Below are positions 44,229 through 55,670 of a DNA stretch of 64,000 bases, piece by piece; the stretch's first letter is position 1, and the number at the start of each line of letters is the position of its first letter. A program made the position numbers and the translations under genes. The notes below the pieces were generated by a model, which searched no databases, was not told where the DNA came from, and saw nothing but the letters and a program-made list of their open reading frames with translations. The DNA comes from Microdochium bolleyi (taxonomy: Eukaryota; Ascomycota; Sordariomycetes; Xylariales; Microdochiaceae). Location of the stretch: positions 105,081 to 169,080 of the forward strand of contig KQ964276.1 of assembly GCA_001566295.1 (NCBI GenBank), read 5' to 3'.

Positions 44229-46707
44229 ATGACGCCGCCGCACGAGGGCACCGGCTCTCGTGGACGCCGGAAATCCCACAACGCATGTTTGCCCTGCAGG
44301 TATGCTGGTAGACCGTGCATTTCTATCCCCAGGTGATGCCAATCCAACTGACGATGACCGCAGACGCAAGAAGAGTCGATGTCCCGGCGAGAAGCCGGCG
44401 TGCTCAAGTTGCACGAGGCTGAACCAGCCATGCTCGTATGCACCCGCAATGGTCCCGCCAGCCCGCGGCGGCCGTTCAGTATGTTCGCATAATACAGGAG
44501 TTGGATCCGTGAGGACGCCGACTGACATTCCATCATCAGGATGAACGACTTGCCAAGCTGGAAGAGAAGCTGGACCGCATCCTCAGCCGAGATAGGTGCG
44601 AGAACCTCTTTTCCAAGGCAGAGGACCATGTTGCTAACGCGGTGAATGAGTAGCGGTCTCGATGGTGCATCGCGGCAGAGGTCAAACAAGGACATTGCCA
44701 TCGATGACTCTGATGACACTTACTCTCCGTCATCCATGCGAGAGCGCAGTGTGTCCGTGAGCCACACTTCACCAGTCGTATTCGGTGACGCAGGTCCATC
44801 CTCATATCCGCGGCCGGCTGCGACAGACATTTCGCGCGCCATCCAAATTTATTTCCAGCGCTGCCACCGGCAACCAGTATGGTGTTTTGAGCGAGAGGAC
44901 GTGCGGGACCAGGCGTCACTGCCGGATGAGCTCGTTTACAGCATCCTCGCCCTCACGTCTCGGTTCTTCTCAGTCAGGCGTGCGCAGCTGCAGAGATATG
45001 GCAACGATGCCAGGAGGCTCATAATGCTGCGCGTGGCAAACGGCTCGGTGGCGTTGGCAACAATAGAGAGCCTGTGCCTGCTCTCACATTCCTCATTCAC
45101 GGGTAAGCGCTCTCGACCACGTTGAGCGAGAGTTGCAAGACTGACAATCAACGAATAGATGGCAACATATCGCTCGGGCAGTTCTACCTGGGTCTGGCGG
45201 ATCAGCTGTGCAGATCTGCCAGGCTCGATACCGTGGCACTGTACAGCAGCCGAGACCCCAAGTCTGAGCGAAAGCGGAGGCTTTTCTGGAGCCTGCAGCT
45301 GCTCGAGCAGTTCTATGGCAGGCAGACAGGGCTTTTGAGCGCCTTGACAGACGTTGGACGTCCCTTTGACCCTGCGACAAGCGAGATTCACGGCTCCCAT
45401 GTAGCTCAGAGCCCCAAGCCTCCATCCCTCCCAAGAGATGAGCTGGGCTACGGCATGGGGCCGAACGAGCCTGGTATCTGGAATACAGGTGTTTATCTCG
45501 GCTGGGTCTGGAGCCGCGTGAGAAAGTACGTCTCTGACTGTGCCCAGAACATCCTCAAAGAGCCCTGGAGACACGACTCGATGTACGCCCGAGTGTCGTC
45601 CGACTTTATGGAGACTGAGAACAGGATTCCCATGTGCCACCGGTACGACTCCATCAAGTTTTACGAGAGGGACATCAACGACCTCCAGATGAACCACGAC
45701 TACTGGGCACCATGGCTGAAGGAGCAGTTCACATATCATGTCGTGCCGACCGTACTCAACCACCCCTTTCTCTACATCGTCGGGGCGCAGCACAATCCCA
45801 ACCTCGCCATTCCGAACACCTTCTGGAAAAGATCATCCGAACTTGCGCTGCTGCATGCTACTTGGATCGTTCGCATCATCGACATGATTGTGGACAAGCA
45901 GGTGCCTCTAACGGACCCGTTCTTCGGGCACGTTGCGGCCATTGCGGCGACTGTGCACCTTTATTACTGCTGCGCAGCAGCTGCGAGACTCAAGGAGAAG
46001 TCGCACACTGATTTTGCAAAGTGTAGGAAGTTCCTGCAGGGGTTCCTCCCATTTTCGCCAGCTTGCGTTGCATTGGTAAGCATCTGCCAGCACCCTAGCC
46101 AAATCAGCACTTCTGACCTCTTCTGTGAATACAGGATCGGAACTTGGATAAGATGACACGGATAGCTTCGTCCGGCACAGAGGAGATGGATGCACACGAC
46201 TGGATGCCATCCCGAATATACCTCAGTGTGCCCTTGATGTGGGATGTCTTGCAATTCAACTGCGCGCCGGACTCCCAGGAGGCATCAGTGGCAGGCAATC
46301 TGCTAGACCCGTCTTTAGCACCTCCCAAGCAGCCAGAGCCTGAGCTGGCTGAAGACTCACTCCTCGAGATCGTTGTCGCGACATCACCAGAGATCACGGT
46401 AGATACCAGAGATGGCGGGCAAGAAGTACCCTCGTTCTCATGGAGAGCCCCGCAGACCTCGGCGCCCACACCGCGGTCATCGTCGCGCAGCATGATGATG
46501 GAGGTCACGAGTGGCGGAACATTCGACCAGCAGCAATCCGACACATTGACTTTTAACACCACTCCGTGGCTATACGCGGACCCATCGCAAGTCCTCAGCC
46601 TTGGTGATATCGCACAGTGGAACGACCCCACTCAGAACAACATGAGCGATAGCAGGGGCGCCCCGTGGTGGGAGGAGGGAACATTCAACAATGCCATGTT
46701 TCGATAG
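44229..46707 (+). CDS. Zn2Cys6 transcription factor beside the Rieske gene
   Basis: Likely nuclear regulator of about 700 aa. The first exon ends within the zinc cluster (NACLPCR); splicing to RKKSRC...ACSSCTRLNQPC restores the six Cys in normal spacing. Next comes a short coiled coil (ERLAKLEEKLDRILS). The regulatory domain has AIQIYFQRCHRQPVWCFERE, LPDELVYSILALTSRFFS, NISLGQFYLGLADQLCRSAR and RRLFWSLQLLEQFYG, typical of Fungal_trans. Several introns follow (for example near 45101-45158 and 46075-46136). The C-terminus is acidic and Ser/Pro rich. The same intron position, just after the second zinc Cys, is seen in the regulator at 15259. It is co-oriented with the Rieske and dimethylglycine oxidase genes and probably regulates them; this rests on position. 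Confidence 0.88.
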
Positions 46708-49100
46708 ATCTTGAAAAAAGTATGGTTTGGCGTTTGAGCACAGTCGCTGGATTGATATTTGCAGCTGCTTCCACATTTCTGGGCGATAGACCAATATGAT
46801 TATTCCGTTTGATGCTTCATCTGACTCTTTGAATTGCGCCTGCTGAATACACCATGTCTGGTATGGATTACTTAGTAGCTTATGCTGGCCAACGGAGCGT
46901 ACAGCCCTCTGCCTACTGTGTATGATAGCATGATGATGGCACATGACGAAAAGTCTCGTTGGGATGATGAGCAAGGCAGCCGAAACCGGGGAGGGGGCAC
47001 ATCAGTCCGCTCGGAGGAATCAGTGTAGACATCTTGTCAGACCTGCGGTGCCACGTGTTTGACTCTATGACCCTTTCGTGGACGCTTGTGGAATGTGCGG
47101 AATTACGAGTCCGGGGAAGACAAGGGGTGGGCTGGAGGTTTAGGTAATAGCTCTTGCCCAACTTCACCGTGTTGACGACACCCCCAGATTATTTCTCAGG
47201 CCGTGTGACACGCGAAGACGACAAGCAGAATCAGGGGTTCTGCCGCTGGTGCCTCGGTCGTATCCCGTGATAGCGCCCTGACGCCAAGCACGCGCGTTGG
47301 CGTTGGTCCAGTCATGTGTGCTGCAATTCCGCGACGTCGTGGCAAGCGTCGAAGCCCGTCTCGCACGGGAACAACCAGGGGCAGGGCTATCTGCGAGTCA
47401 GGCACATGATGGTCGCGGGGGGCTGAGCGGTTCTGGTCTCTGGAACACCCTGTGCGTCTCAAGGCTAGACTGTTCTGGTGCGGCGGCCTGGGTTGCATGC
47501 CGTTACCTAAACATACGGCTTGACAGGGTGTGACAAGTCTGCATGCGAGCGAGCAGCGGCTTCCGAAGTGTCGTCCTTGGGCCAGAGTGCCTTGTGCGCA
47601 CCAATCACCCTCCGGCCATTGTCCCCCGGAAACGGAGTTGGGTGGGCGGTCACGGAGACGGCCACTAGGACGCGCGTGGGGTAGTAGACGCTGTCTGCAC
47701 AGGATCTCCCCCAGACATTCGAGAACCCTGCAGCACGGGGAACCCTGGGCTAGCGCCGCCGCTGTCCGGCTGCTCTGTGCAGGACCCTTATCTCCGCTCC
47801 TCAGGGGCTGGGGGATGAAGAGGGGGGGGGGGGCCCGTCTCGTGGCTCCTTATCATCATCATTGCGTTTCTACGATGTTTGGGGGCATGCGAATTACGAC
47901 GAGTTACGACGATTCTGGCCACCGACGGCTCGAATGCAACCCAAAGTCGAGGGAAGTATTTTCCGACGCAGCTGCGCGCATCGGACGGTGCTGATCTGGT
48001 GACCACTCAGGCGTCCGCGTGGCTGGTTCTCTATCAGTGACCATGCGCAATCGCTCGCGGAACCTGATTTCCGCCATGCACAACGGCAGGCGACGGAGCA
48101 AGTCGCCTTATCTCTCGCTCCGCAGTGCATCGCAAACACGTCGCGGTTGATAGGCCTCGAGTGACACCTCCGTGGTTGGGGGCGCCGATCCGGCCGCGAA
48201 GTCGGATAATGAAGCCAGAATAACATGCTTGTCTGATAGTTAGTGGCGATCTCGTGGGGATGATGCTCACGGCAGTTCGTCCTTTGTGGTCTCTACTGCT
48301 GGGTGAGGGCACCGATAGCCGCACACCCCTTCGCATTCTGGAACGCCCCACGGTATCACGACAATGATGCATGCACCACCAATCGATAATCACACATGAT
48401 TTCTTCCTCAAGCAGCGGAAGCAGCGGGACGAGTTGAGGATCCTGGGCTCGCGAAGTCGGAGCAACATTGATTGAATGAATGGTTGCTGGGCTGACGCCC
48501 GATATCTCGTCCTTCTCAATGTGCAGATCGCATGCAGCAGGGCTGCTATCACCCGTTGATCGACCATCTCAGTCTCATCATTGATCGCTATCAAATCGAG
48601 ATATCCGCGATAAGTGAAGCATCACTTGTGGGTTGCGACACTTCCGCGACTTTCGCTTCACCGAGCGCCACACGGTATCCGGAATGCAAAGAAACCGATC
48701 ACGTGACCCCGGGAACCACACACCACACACCTGCACTGTCTCGAGCCTATCGCCGCGATAGTGCATGATAGGCGGACCCTCGGTTGGCAGCGTATACGGC
48801 AAAGTGTGGAGGCGAACAGTCTAGGAGAGAGCGACAGCGCTGTGGATTGCCTTGCCGTGCTCCAACATGCCCGTACTTAAGAAATACACTGCCAGCTAAG
48901 AGCGAGCACTTCCCGTATGGCTTGATCCCTCTTCATGAACCAAACCCCAAAAACCTGAGTGTTGAGCATTTTATATCAGCTTGACTCTGCAGTTTTGCCT
49001 TCCAATCATACTTTCTCTCCTACGGGCTGAAGACTCTTGTGGGCTCTGCACGTTACTCCTTGTTGTCTCCTGCTTCGTCTCACCTTCCACACACATAATC
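46708..49100. other. Long intergenic region upstream of dimethylglycine oxidase
   Basis: About 2.4 kb without a convincing gene. It holds a G run (47822-47833), TCACGTGAC at 48699-48707 and CT-rich leader sequence near 49000-49090. The many small ORFs have no domain or splice support. Confidence 0.45.
48699..48707. promoter_or_regulatory. E-box-like TCACGTGAC upstream of dimethylglycine oxidase
   Basis: Identical to the nine bases at 41393-41401 in the sarcosine-oxidase/Rieske promoter; 394-402 bp before the start codon. I did not find the nine-base word elsewhere in the window. Confidence 0.4.
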
Positions 49101-51623
49101 ATGGGTTCTACAACATCACCACACGTCGTCATCATTGGCGCTGGCATTGTCGGCGCCAATGTGGCTGACGAGCTAGTCCTCCGCGGCTGGAACAACATCA
49201 CAGTCTTGGACAAGGGCCCCTTGCGCCTGCCCGGCGGCTCCACGTCACACGCGCCCGGTCTCGTCTTCCAGACCAATGTCTGCCGGACAATGACAAACTT
49301 TGCCAAATACACAGTCGAGAAGCTACTGTCTCTATCCAAGGACGGGCAGAGCTGCTTTAACCAAGTTGGTGGCCTCGAGATTGCCACGACTCCCGAGAGG
49401 GTCGAAGAGCTCAAGAGGAAGCTCGGCTACGCACACTCTTGGGGCATCAACGCACGCGTCATCAGCGCAGAGGAATGCCACAAGCTGTATCCCGGACTCA
49501 ACAACAGTCTGGTCCTTGCTGGTCTGCACATACCCTCAGATGGCCTGGCGCTGGCCGCCCGGGCCGTGCAGCTGCTCATCGAGCGCACCGAAGCTGCCGG
49601 CGTTAGATACCAGGGCATGACGGAGGTCACTGGTATCGACAAGAAGGATGGCAAGGTTACTGGCGTCATCACGGGAGAAACCACGATCCCCGCAGACTAT
49701 GTGATTTCGTGCGCTGGTTTCTGGGGAGTCGAGATCGGCGCCATGATCGGCCTTCCTGTTCCTTTGTTGCCCATGGCTCACCAGTACGTCAAGACGACCC
49801 CAGTCAAGCAGCGGCACCAGCCCGCCACCAACGGCGTCAACGGCCACCAGGAGAGCGCTCACGCCAATGTGGCAACTCTCCCTATCCTGCGCTACCAGGA
49901 CCAGGACTTGTACTACCGTGAGCACGGCGACCAGTACGGCATTGGCTACTACGGACACAAGCCCATGCCCGTGCTGGCGTCGGATCTTGGTAGCACACCC
50001 GAGGACACCCACGATAAGAAGATGCCTTCACGCCTCGACTTCACCGAGGAGGACTTTGCGCCAGCATGGAAGCTGTCCCAGGAGCTTCTGCCCGCCCTCC
50101 AGGAGACCGAGATTGCGGATGGGTTCAATGGCATCTTCTCATTCACACCCGACGGAGGCCCGCTTGTCGGCGAGTCGCCCACACTCGACGGCTTCTACGT
50201 GGCCGAGGCTGTCTGGGTCACGCACTCAGCCGGTGTTGCCCGCGCAGTTGCCGAGCTTCTTGTCGATGGCAAGTCTAAGATCGACCTCGCCGCCGCTGAC
50301 ATCTGCCGCTTCGAGGAGGTTCAGCTCAGCCCAGCTTACGTCTCTGAGACGTCGCAACAGAACTTCGTCGAGATCTACGATATCCTCCACCCCCTGCAGC
50401 CCAAGGAATCGCCGCGCAACATGCGTGTGTCACCCTTCTATGCGCGGCAGCTCCAGCTTGGCGCATTTTTCTTGGAGGGAGGCGGCTGGGAACGGCCTTA
50501 CTGGTTCGAAGAGAATGCAAAGCTCATCAAAGAGCTGCCTGCCGAGTGGCAGCCTGTGGACCGCGACGCATGGTCCTCGAGATACTACTCGCCAATCGCT
50601 GCCGCTGAGGCGTGGAAGACGCGAACTGCCGTGGCTCTGTATGACATGACGCCACTGCGCCGTCTTGAGATCTCCGGCGCTGGAGCCGTCGACCTCCTCA
50701 CGAAGCTGACAACCGGCAACGTCTCGCGGAAGCCTGGTGCCGTCACATACACTCTGCTTCTGGACAAAGAGGGCGGCGTGCGTAGCGACATCACTGTGGC
50801 AAGGATCGAGCAAGAGCTATACCAGGTCGGTGTCAATGGTCCCGTCGACACCGCTTACTTTAAGCGCGAGGCGAACATCTTGACACGGAGCAATCCGGAC
50901 CGCCCGATCCACGTCCGCGACATCACGGGCTCGACATGCTGTATCGGCCTCTGGGGTCCCCTCGCCAGGGAGGTCCTCAGTGCTGTGACCCCCGACGACT
51001 TCTCCAACAAGGGCCTGACGTACTTCCGCTGCAAGAAGACATACATTGCCGGTGTGCCAGTCACTGCCATGCGGCTGTCCTATGTCGGCGAGCGAGGTTG
51101 GGAGCTGTACACCTCCGCAGACAACGGCATTCGCCTGTGGGATGCACTCTGGAAGGCCGGTCAGCCGCACGGTATCATTGCCGGTGGTCGCCAAGCGTTC
51201 AATTCGCTACGATTAGAGAAAGGCTTCCGGTCTTGGGGCACAGACATGACCACGGAGCATGACCCCTTCGAGTCCGGTCTCGATTTTGCCGTCAAGATGG
51301 ACAAGGCCGACTTCATCGGAAAGGCGGCGCTCGAGGGCAAGAGCAAGGACACCGTCTCCAAGAAGCTGCGATGTCTCACAGTCGATGATGGCAGCTCCAT
51401 GGTACTGGGCAGGGAACCTGTCTTTGTCAATGGGCAGGCTCAGGGATACGTGACCAGTTCTGCATTTGGCTTCACCGTCCGCAAACCAATTGCTTACTCC
51501 TATCTGCCTGCGAGCATCCAGGAGGGTGAGGCAGTTGAGATTGAGTACTTTGGGAAGCGCATCAAGGCGACTGTGACGGCAGAGCCACTGTACGATCCGT
51601 CGATGAGCCGCTTGAGGGGTTGA
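49101..51623 (+). CDS. Dimethylglycine oxidase/dehydrogenase-type flavoprotein with GcvT folate-binding half
   Basis: A single-exon gene for 840 aa. The N-terminal DAO-type FAD half starts with HVVIIGAGIVGANVADELV. It carries GGSTSHAPGLVFQTN, where the His is the covalent flavin attachment point of dimethylglycine oxidase, and GIFSFTPDGGPLVGES. From about residue 420 (NFVEIYDILHPLQ) the GcvT/aminomethyltransferase half follows: TRTAVALYDMTPLRRLEISG, LRLSYVGERGWELY-like block and GYRSWG-type segment (GFRSWGTDMTTEHDPFESG), which binds tetrahydrofolate and captures the formaldehyde equivalent. The expected reaction is dimethylglycine to sarcosine plus methylene-THF. There is no mitochondrial presequence and no PTS1 (ends RLRG). 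The start at 49101 is right before the FAD loop; no upstream ATG is in frame. Length and motifs resemble the Arthrobacter enzyme far more than animal DMGDH. Confidence 0.94.
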   Translation: MGSTTSPHVVIIGAGIVGANVADELVLRGWNNITVLDKGPLRLPGGSTSHAPGLVFQTNVCRTMTNFAKYTVEKLLSLSKDGQSCFNQVGGLEIATTPERVEELKRKLGYAHSWGINARVISAEECHKLYPGLNNSLVLAGLHIPSDGLALAARAVQLLIERTEAAGVRYQGMTEVTGIDKKDGKVTGVITGETTIPADYVISCAGFWGVEIGAMIGLPVPLLPMAHQYVKTTPVKQRHQPATNGVNGHQESAHANVATLPILRYQDQDLYYREHGDQYGIGYYGHKPMPVLASDLGSTPEDTHDKKMPSRLDFTEEDFAPAWKLSQELLPALQETEIADGFNGIFSFTPDGGPLVGESPTLDGFYVAEAVWVTHSAGVARAVAELLVDGKSKIDLAAADICRFEEVQLSPAYVSETSQQNFVEIYDILHPLQPKESPRNMRVSPFYARQLQLGAFFLEGGGWERPYWFEENAKLIKELPAEWQPVDRDAWSSRYYSPIAAAEAWKTRTAVALYDMTPLRRLEISGAGAVDLLTKLTTGNVSRKPGAVTYTLLLDKEGGVRSDITVARIEQELYQVGVNGPVDTAYFKREANILTRSNPDRPIHVRDITGSTCCIGLWGPLAREVLSAVTPDDFSNKGLTYFRCKKTYIAGVPVTAMRLSYVGERGWELYTSADNGIRLWDALWKAGQPHGIIAGGRQAFNSLRLEKGFRSWGTDMTTEHDPFESGLDFAVKMDKADFIGKAALEGKSKDTVSKKLRCLTVDDGSSMVLGREPVFVNGQAQGYVTSSAFGFTVRKPIAYSYLPASIQEGEAVEIEYFGKRIKATVTAEPLYDPSMSRLRG

Positions 51624-51896
51624 GACTGTTTGCGTGGACTTGATTGAATTGAAGCATTGCATCTGGTGTTGGTTCTATTGTTACCTCTAGGTAGCTTATG
51701 TGTCCTTTTCCTATTGGATTGAGCGAGATTATCGAGACCAATTGGGCCGCGAGCAAGATGAAATGCTGTTGTACACTGCGTGGCGATCATTCGGAAGATA
51801 CCGATCTCGTACTGGGCCATCTTTGGCAGGCCTTCGTACTGTTCGTAACGCTCCGCCCCCGTATATCTCTATGCGCCTACTCACGACCACATTTCT
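51624..51896. other. Spacer between convergent genes
   Basis: About 270 bp between the dimethylglycine oxidase and the secreted protein gene; nothing seen. Confidence 0.4.
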
Positions 51897-52790
51897 TTAT
51901 GACACTACCACGAGATCATACTGGAGCTTCCTACGGTAGCGTGCCCCTGTCTGGCCAATTTCGAGCTCACCGTTCCCATAGAAGTTGGCAGAGAATTCGC
52001 CCCACGTCGCACCAGGGACGCAGTCAACGACTCCGTCCTCTGGATTGTGGCCAAGACACAGAGGCGCGGTGCACGACAGCTGGCCCGCCGCCGGATCGCC
52101 GCTGCAGGTCAGGAACCTGTCGTACCCTCCCTCTATTACGCACAAATTGACGAGAGCAGCCTGTTCGGTATTGTCATCGGGCGTGTAGGATGCGCAGAGT
52201 GATTGATCAGAGTCGGAAACGCGCAGGTGGCCCGTGCCGCCGTCAATATAGAGGGAGAGGATAGGGCCCGGGCCACCAAAGGTCGCTCGGTCGTTGAGAT
52301 TCTCCTGGAGATACCGGCCAGAGGTGCCCGCGTCCCGGGAGACCATCTGGAAGACGACGGGTGCGGTTGGTGTTGCCGAAGCAGTGGTCGAGGACACAGT
52401 AGAAGCGGTTGAGGACTCTGTAGTTGACGATGATACTGTTAAGCTGTCTGTTGATAACGTCGCTGACGTGGCGGACTCGGTCGTCGTTGTCGGCAAAATG
52501 GATACTTCTGATGTAGCCGACTGCTCTGTAGTGGAGGCGGATGAGAATGTTCCTGATGCAGACGTGGTAGAGGCGGGGGATTCTGTCATTGTCGATAAGG
52601 TCGCCGTGGTGCTCTCGGCCCACGAGGTCACAGTCGACGTGCTGGTCAGTGACGGAATGCTTGAGGAAGCTGTTAAGCTCGAGGACAACACTGTGCTCGA
52701 CTCAGAGGCTCGAGGCTTGCAACGGCTGGCAAAAGCGCCATTGGGCCCGACGAGCCCGAGGGCTAGGAGACAAATATTGTACCGCACCAT
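51897..52790 (-). CDS. Secreted Ser/Thr-rich protein with C-terminal Cys-containing domain
   Basis: A 297-residue protein (306 if the upstream ATG at 52817 is used). MVRYNICLLALGLVGPNGAFA is a signal peptide. A long mucin-like Ser/Thr stretch follows (about residues 30-150), for example SSTESSTASTVSS. The C-terminal 140 residues form a compact domain starting at VVFQMVSRDAGTSGRYLQ, with LSLYIDGGTGHLRV, CASYTPDD, CVIEGGYDRFLTC, LSCTAPLCLGH and FSANFYGNGELEIG, containing six to eight Cys likely in disulfides. I do not know its fold or function; similar tails occur on fungal cell-surface proteins. It is convergent with the dimethylglycine oxidase gene and shows no link to it. Confidence 0.82.
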   Translation of the reverse strand: MVRYNICLLALGLVGPNGAFASRCKPRASESSTVLSSSLTASSSIPSLTSTSTVTSWAESTTATLSTMTESPASTTSASGTFSSASTTEQSATSEVSILPTTTTESATSATLSTDSLTVSSSTTESSTASTVSSTTASATPTAPVVFQMVSRDAGTSGRYLQENLNDRATFGGPGPILSLYIDGGTGHLRVSDSDQSLCASYTPDDNTEQAALVNLCVIEGGYDRFLTCSGDPAAGQLSCTAPLCLGHNPEDGVVDCVPGATWGEFSANFYGNGELEIGQTGARYRRKLQYDLVVVS

Positions 52791-53569
52791 TGTCGAACAA
52801 AACAGGTAGTGATACAAAGGATGGGAGGATGGCGAGTCAACACTACAGTAACATGGAGCTTTAAAATCTAAAGTAGGAGATCCGTGACTGGGCTCGGATC
52901 CCCTAGTATATCTGTATCTCGAGTCTAGATTCCAGTGAGACCGGCGCTTACCGAAATAATTTGCGCAAGCGGCTGAAGTCTTACTCGATTATTGTTAGGT
53001 AAATTTCTTGACCCCTGACTAAAGTAACGATAGCTTCTGCTAGACCTTGTTGTGGCTTGGTACTAGGCTTGTTTAAGATTCAAAAAGCCGAGCTGGAACG
53101 CTAGCTTTGGGACATCAGCTGAAATAACAGTAAGGAGCGGAGACTGTATCAGCCACGAATCGATAGCTTAGACAGCGAACACACGCGCGCAGCCGCAAGG
53201 CTGCGCTTGCCGATACGACATGCGCGTGGCCGTATAATATGCGTAACAAACTTAATGGCCAGGCTGCCGAGTCCCTCCCTGCGTATGCGTGAGGATACAA
53301 ACTGCGATTGTTGTTGCCTCGAAGGATTTAGTTTGCAACAGTTGGAAATCAACCGAGTGCGCCTTTGCTTTTCTTTGCATAACCCATCAAGTCAAAGTCT
53401 ATAAGGTATTGGGTTTAGATGAACCTTGCGAGCGTTGTTTGATTTACTAATCAGATCGAGCTATTTCTTCGGGCATGGTTAACGACTACTGTAAGAGGAA
53501 ATGTGCATCGACATTACTGTCTCTGCTCCTCCAACTCCCCACCACGTCATTGTATATGTTTCCACTACT
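52791..53569. other. Promoter of secreted protein and 3' region of SDR
   Basis: About 780 bp, moderately AT rich. No gene or repeat recognised. Confidence 0.4.
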
Positions 53570-54659
53570 TCAAATGTCATTGAAGTTCCCATTGAAGTTG
53601 CGGAAGTCCACGCCATCAAGCATGGTAGTTAAGAGCGGAGTGCTGGTGATCTCCTTCGCTCTGGCCTTGAGTTCGTCTATATCCCAGTTTACCCACTGCC
53701 ACTTACCGCTCAGGAAATCAGCTTCGGGGCTCGCGAGCCACACGCAGAAGTAGCCAGGCAGATCGACTGAGACAGCCGTAGCGTCAGCACTAAATGTCGA
53801 CAGACCCTTCACTGAGAAAACCCCTTGGTGCTAATCATTATACGTGGGTAACGGGGATAAAGGGGGCTTTTGGTGCCTCGGGTACACAAAACTTACCATG
53901 ATCTGAGCCGTCACGCCCGCTCTTCTTGGCCATGTCCGTCGTCACAATCCCCGGGTGCAGGTTGAACACCTTCAATCCCGGGTTTTCCATTGCGATGTAA
54001 TCAAAGATCTTTGCCCCGGCCGACTTGCTGCCCGCGTACGACGAGATCCCCGCCTGTAGAGGAGGGATGGTCGCGATCGCCGTCGAGATGTTGATGATCC
54101 GTGGCCCTCCGCGCTCGCCCACGACAATGGGTTTGGAGTGTCGAAGGAAGGCGCGCGAGATGTGCACCAGGCCGAGCACATTTGTCTGGAAACCCTGCCA
54201 CCAGTCGCCGAGGTCGGTGTTTGAGTCGAGAATGTTGCCTGGCGTGGGGAAGAAGCCCGAGTTGGCGACCAGGACGTCAATCTTGCCTTTTCCGCTCGCG
54301 CTTCCATTCACGTTGCTGCGGTCATCATTGAAAACCTCGGCGATCTTGGCAAAGCTCGCGTCGACTTGCTTCTCGCTGGCGATATCCGTCACCAGAGCGA
54401 GCACTTGCACTCCCGGGAAGTCCTTTTCGATCTGCGCCTTTGCGGCCAGGAGCTTCTCCTCCCGGCGGGCGAGGATGGCGATCCTGGTGCACCCGGCTGC
54501 GGCAAAGGCGCGCGTGATACTTAGACCGATTCCAGTTGCGCCACCGGTTACGACGACTGTCTTGCCTGCTGCAGAGAGCTCCGGGCGGGTTGGGGAGATG
54601 GAAGGATATGGCTCCATGTGCCATAGTTTCGTAACGGATGGCCAAAAGGGGGACTCCAT
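53570..54659 (-). CDS. Short-chain dehydrogenase/reductase (classical SDR)
   Basis: NAD(P)-dependent oxidoreductase of 334 aa from two exons (54659-53897 and 53811-53570). Cofactor motif GKTVVVTGGATGIGLSITRAF (TGxxxGxG), then the Asp of LVTDIAS, the NAG-equivalent VANSGFF, catalytic IINISTAIATIPPL with the Ser, and SSYAGSKSAGAKIF with the YxxxK pair spaced as YAGSK. The C-terminal half has NLHPGIVTTDMAKKSG and, in the second exon, VSVDLPGYFCVWLASPEADF, KWQWVNWDIDEL, typical of fungal SDRs of unknown substrate. The start at 54659 (MESPFWP) is preferred; an in-frame ATG at 54758 would add 33 polar residues. No neighbour points to its substrate. Confidence 0.9.
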
Positions 54660-55670
54660 CTTGGGGATATTGGATTGAGGTGAGGATCTTGATGTTTTAG
54701 ATTGGTTGTATGAGTGTATGATGCGCTCGAGGATAGTACTGCTGCTCTGTTCATGCATTGTCGACCCTGAAGCCCCGTCCTTGGCTCTTATTTATACTGG
54801 TTCGGATGCCCAGGAGCACCATGGCAGACACGATTGCAAGATCTCATGGCTAAGAAATGTCTAGGACACCTCCGGCGGACTTGTCATCTGAAAGTGGGCG
54901 ACGATGACTTTGGAAGGTTTGGGACAATTCCGCTGGACTTGATGTGGTGAATCGCTATGGTGGCTTCGGAGAATTTGGGACTTCTCCGCGAAACTCGTCA
55001 TGTACACGGGCAAAGCCCATTAGACCATGGCATAGCGAGTATCTTCGCAGCCTCTGGGCCGTATTTCGTGGAGAATTTTCTCATGCATCCCAGCCATTGA
55101 TGCAAATCTCTGCTGAACGTACGTCGAGCTTCATCACAAACACACTACAGCTGAAGTACTAATGACCCTTAAACGTATACGCATTTGTCTCTTGAAAACG
55201 GCGTTTGCGCGCCTCCGTTTAGGTACCTCGACGAGCGCCGGAGTATCGTGGGACTAATAGCGACCGCAAGGCTGCTCGCCTCTGCGAAAATACTGTAACG
55301 GCAATAGCAGCATGTTGCATTTGTCAGCGCCCCAGGCTATGTCCCATTGCGTTTTGAGCTAGACGCGATAGCCCGACGCCACAGCTAAATGCATGGAACT
55401 GAAAAGGGCCAGGGCTCTTTGCAGTGGTTCTGAGTGCTGATTACCTCAGAGGCGTGAGTTTCGAAATTGGCACGGGCAGCATTTGTAATCAATGTGGAGG
55501 GTGTCCCACGGGACTCCGACGCCCACAAGGGGAACGAGGTGCCCGCTATTCTGCCTGTCTCTGGTCCAAAGACCCTATCTTGAATTTGGAACATACCACG
55601 GTGCAGACACGACACGGAATTGAGGACGACGAAGGTGACCGCGACCCTGGACAAGCATTTGTTTGGTGCC
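54660..55670. other. Divergent spacer between SDR and C2HC/Zn2Cys6 regulator
   Basis: About 1 kb. A TATA-like TTATTTATACT near 54788 precedes the SDR gene. Nothing else recognised. Confidence 0.45.

Noticed and set aside
44936..45793. 285-codon minus-strand ORF
   Set aside because: Antisense of the regulator at 44229-46707, whose own frame has clear domain motifs.
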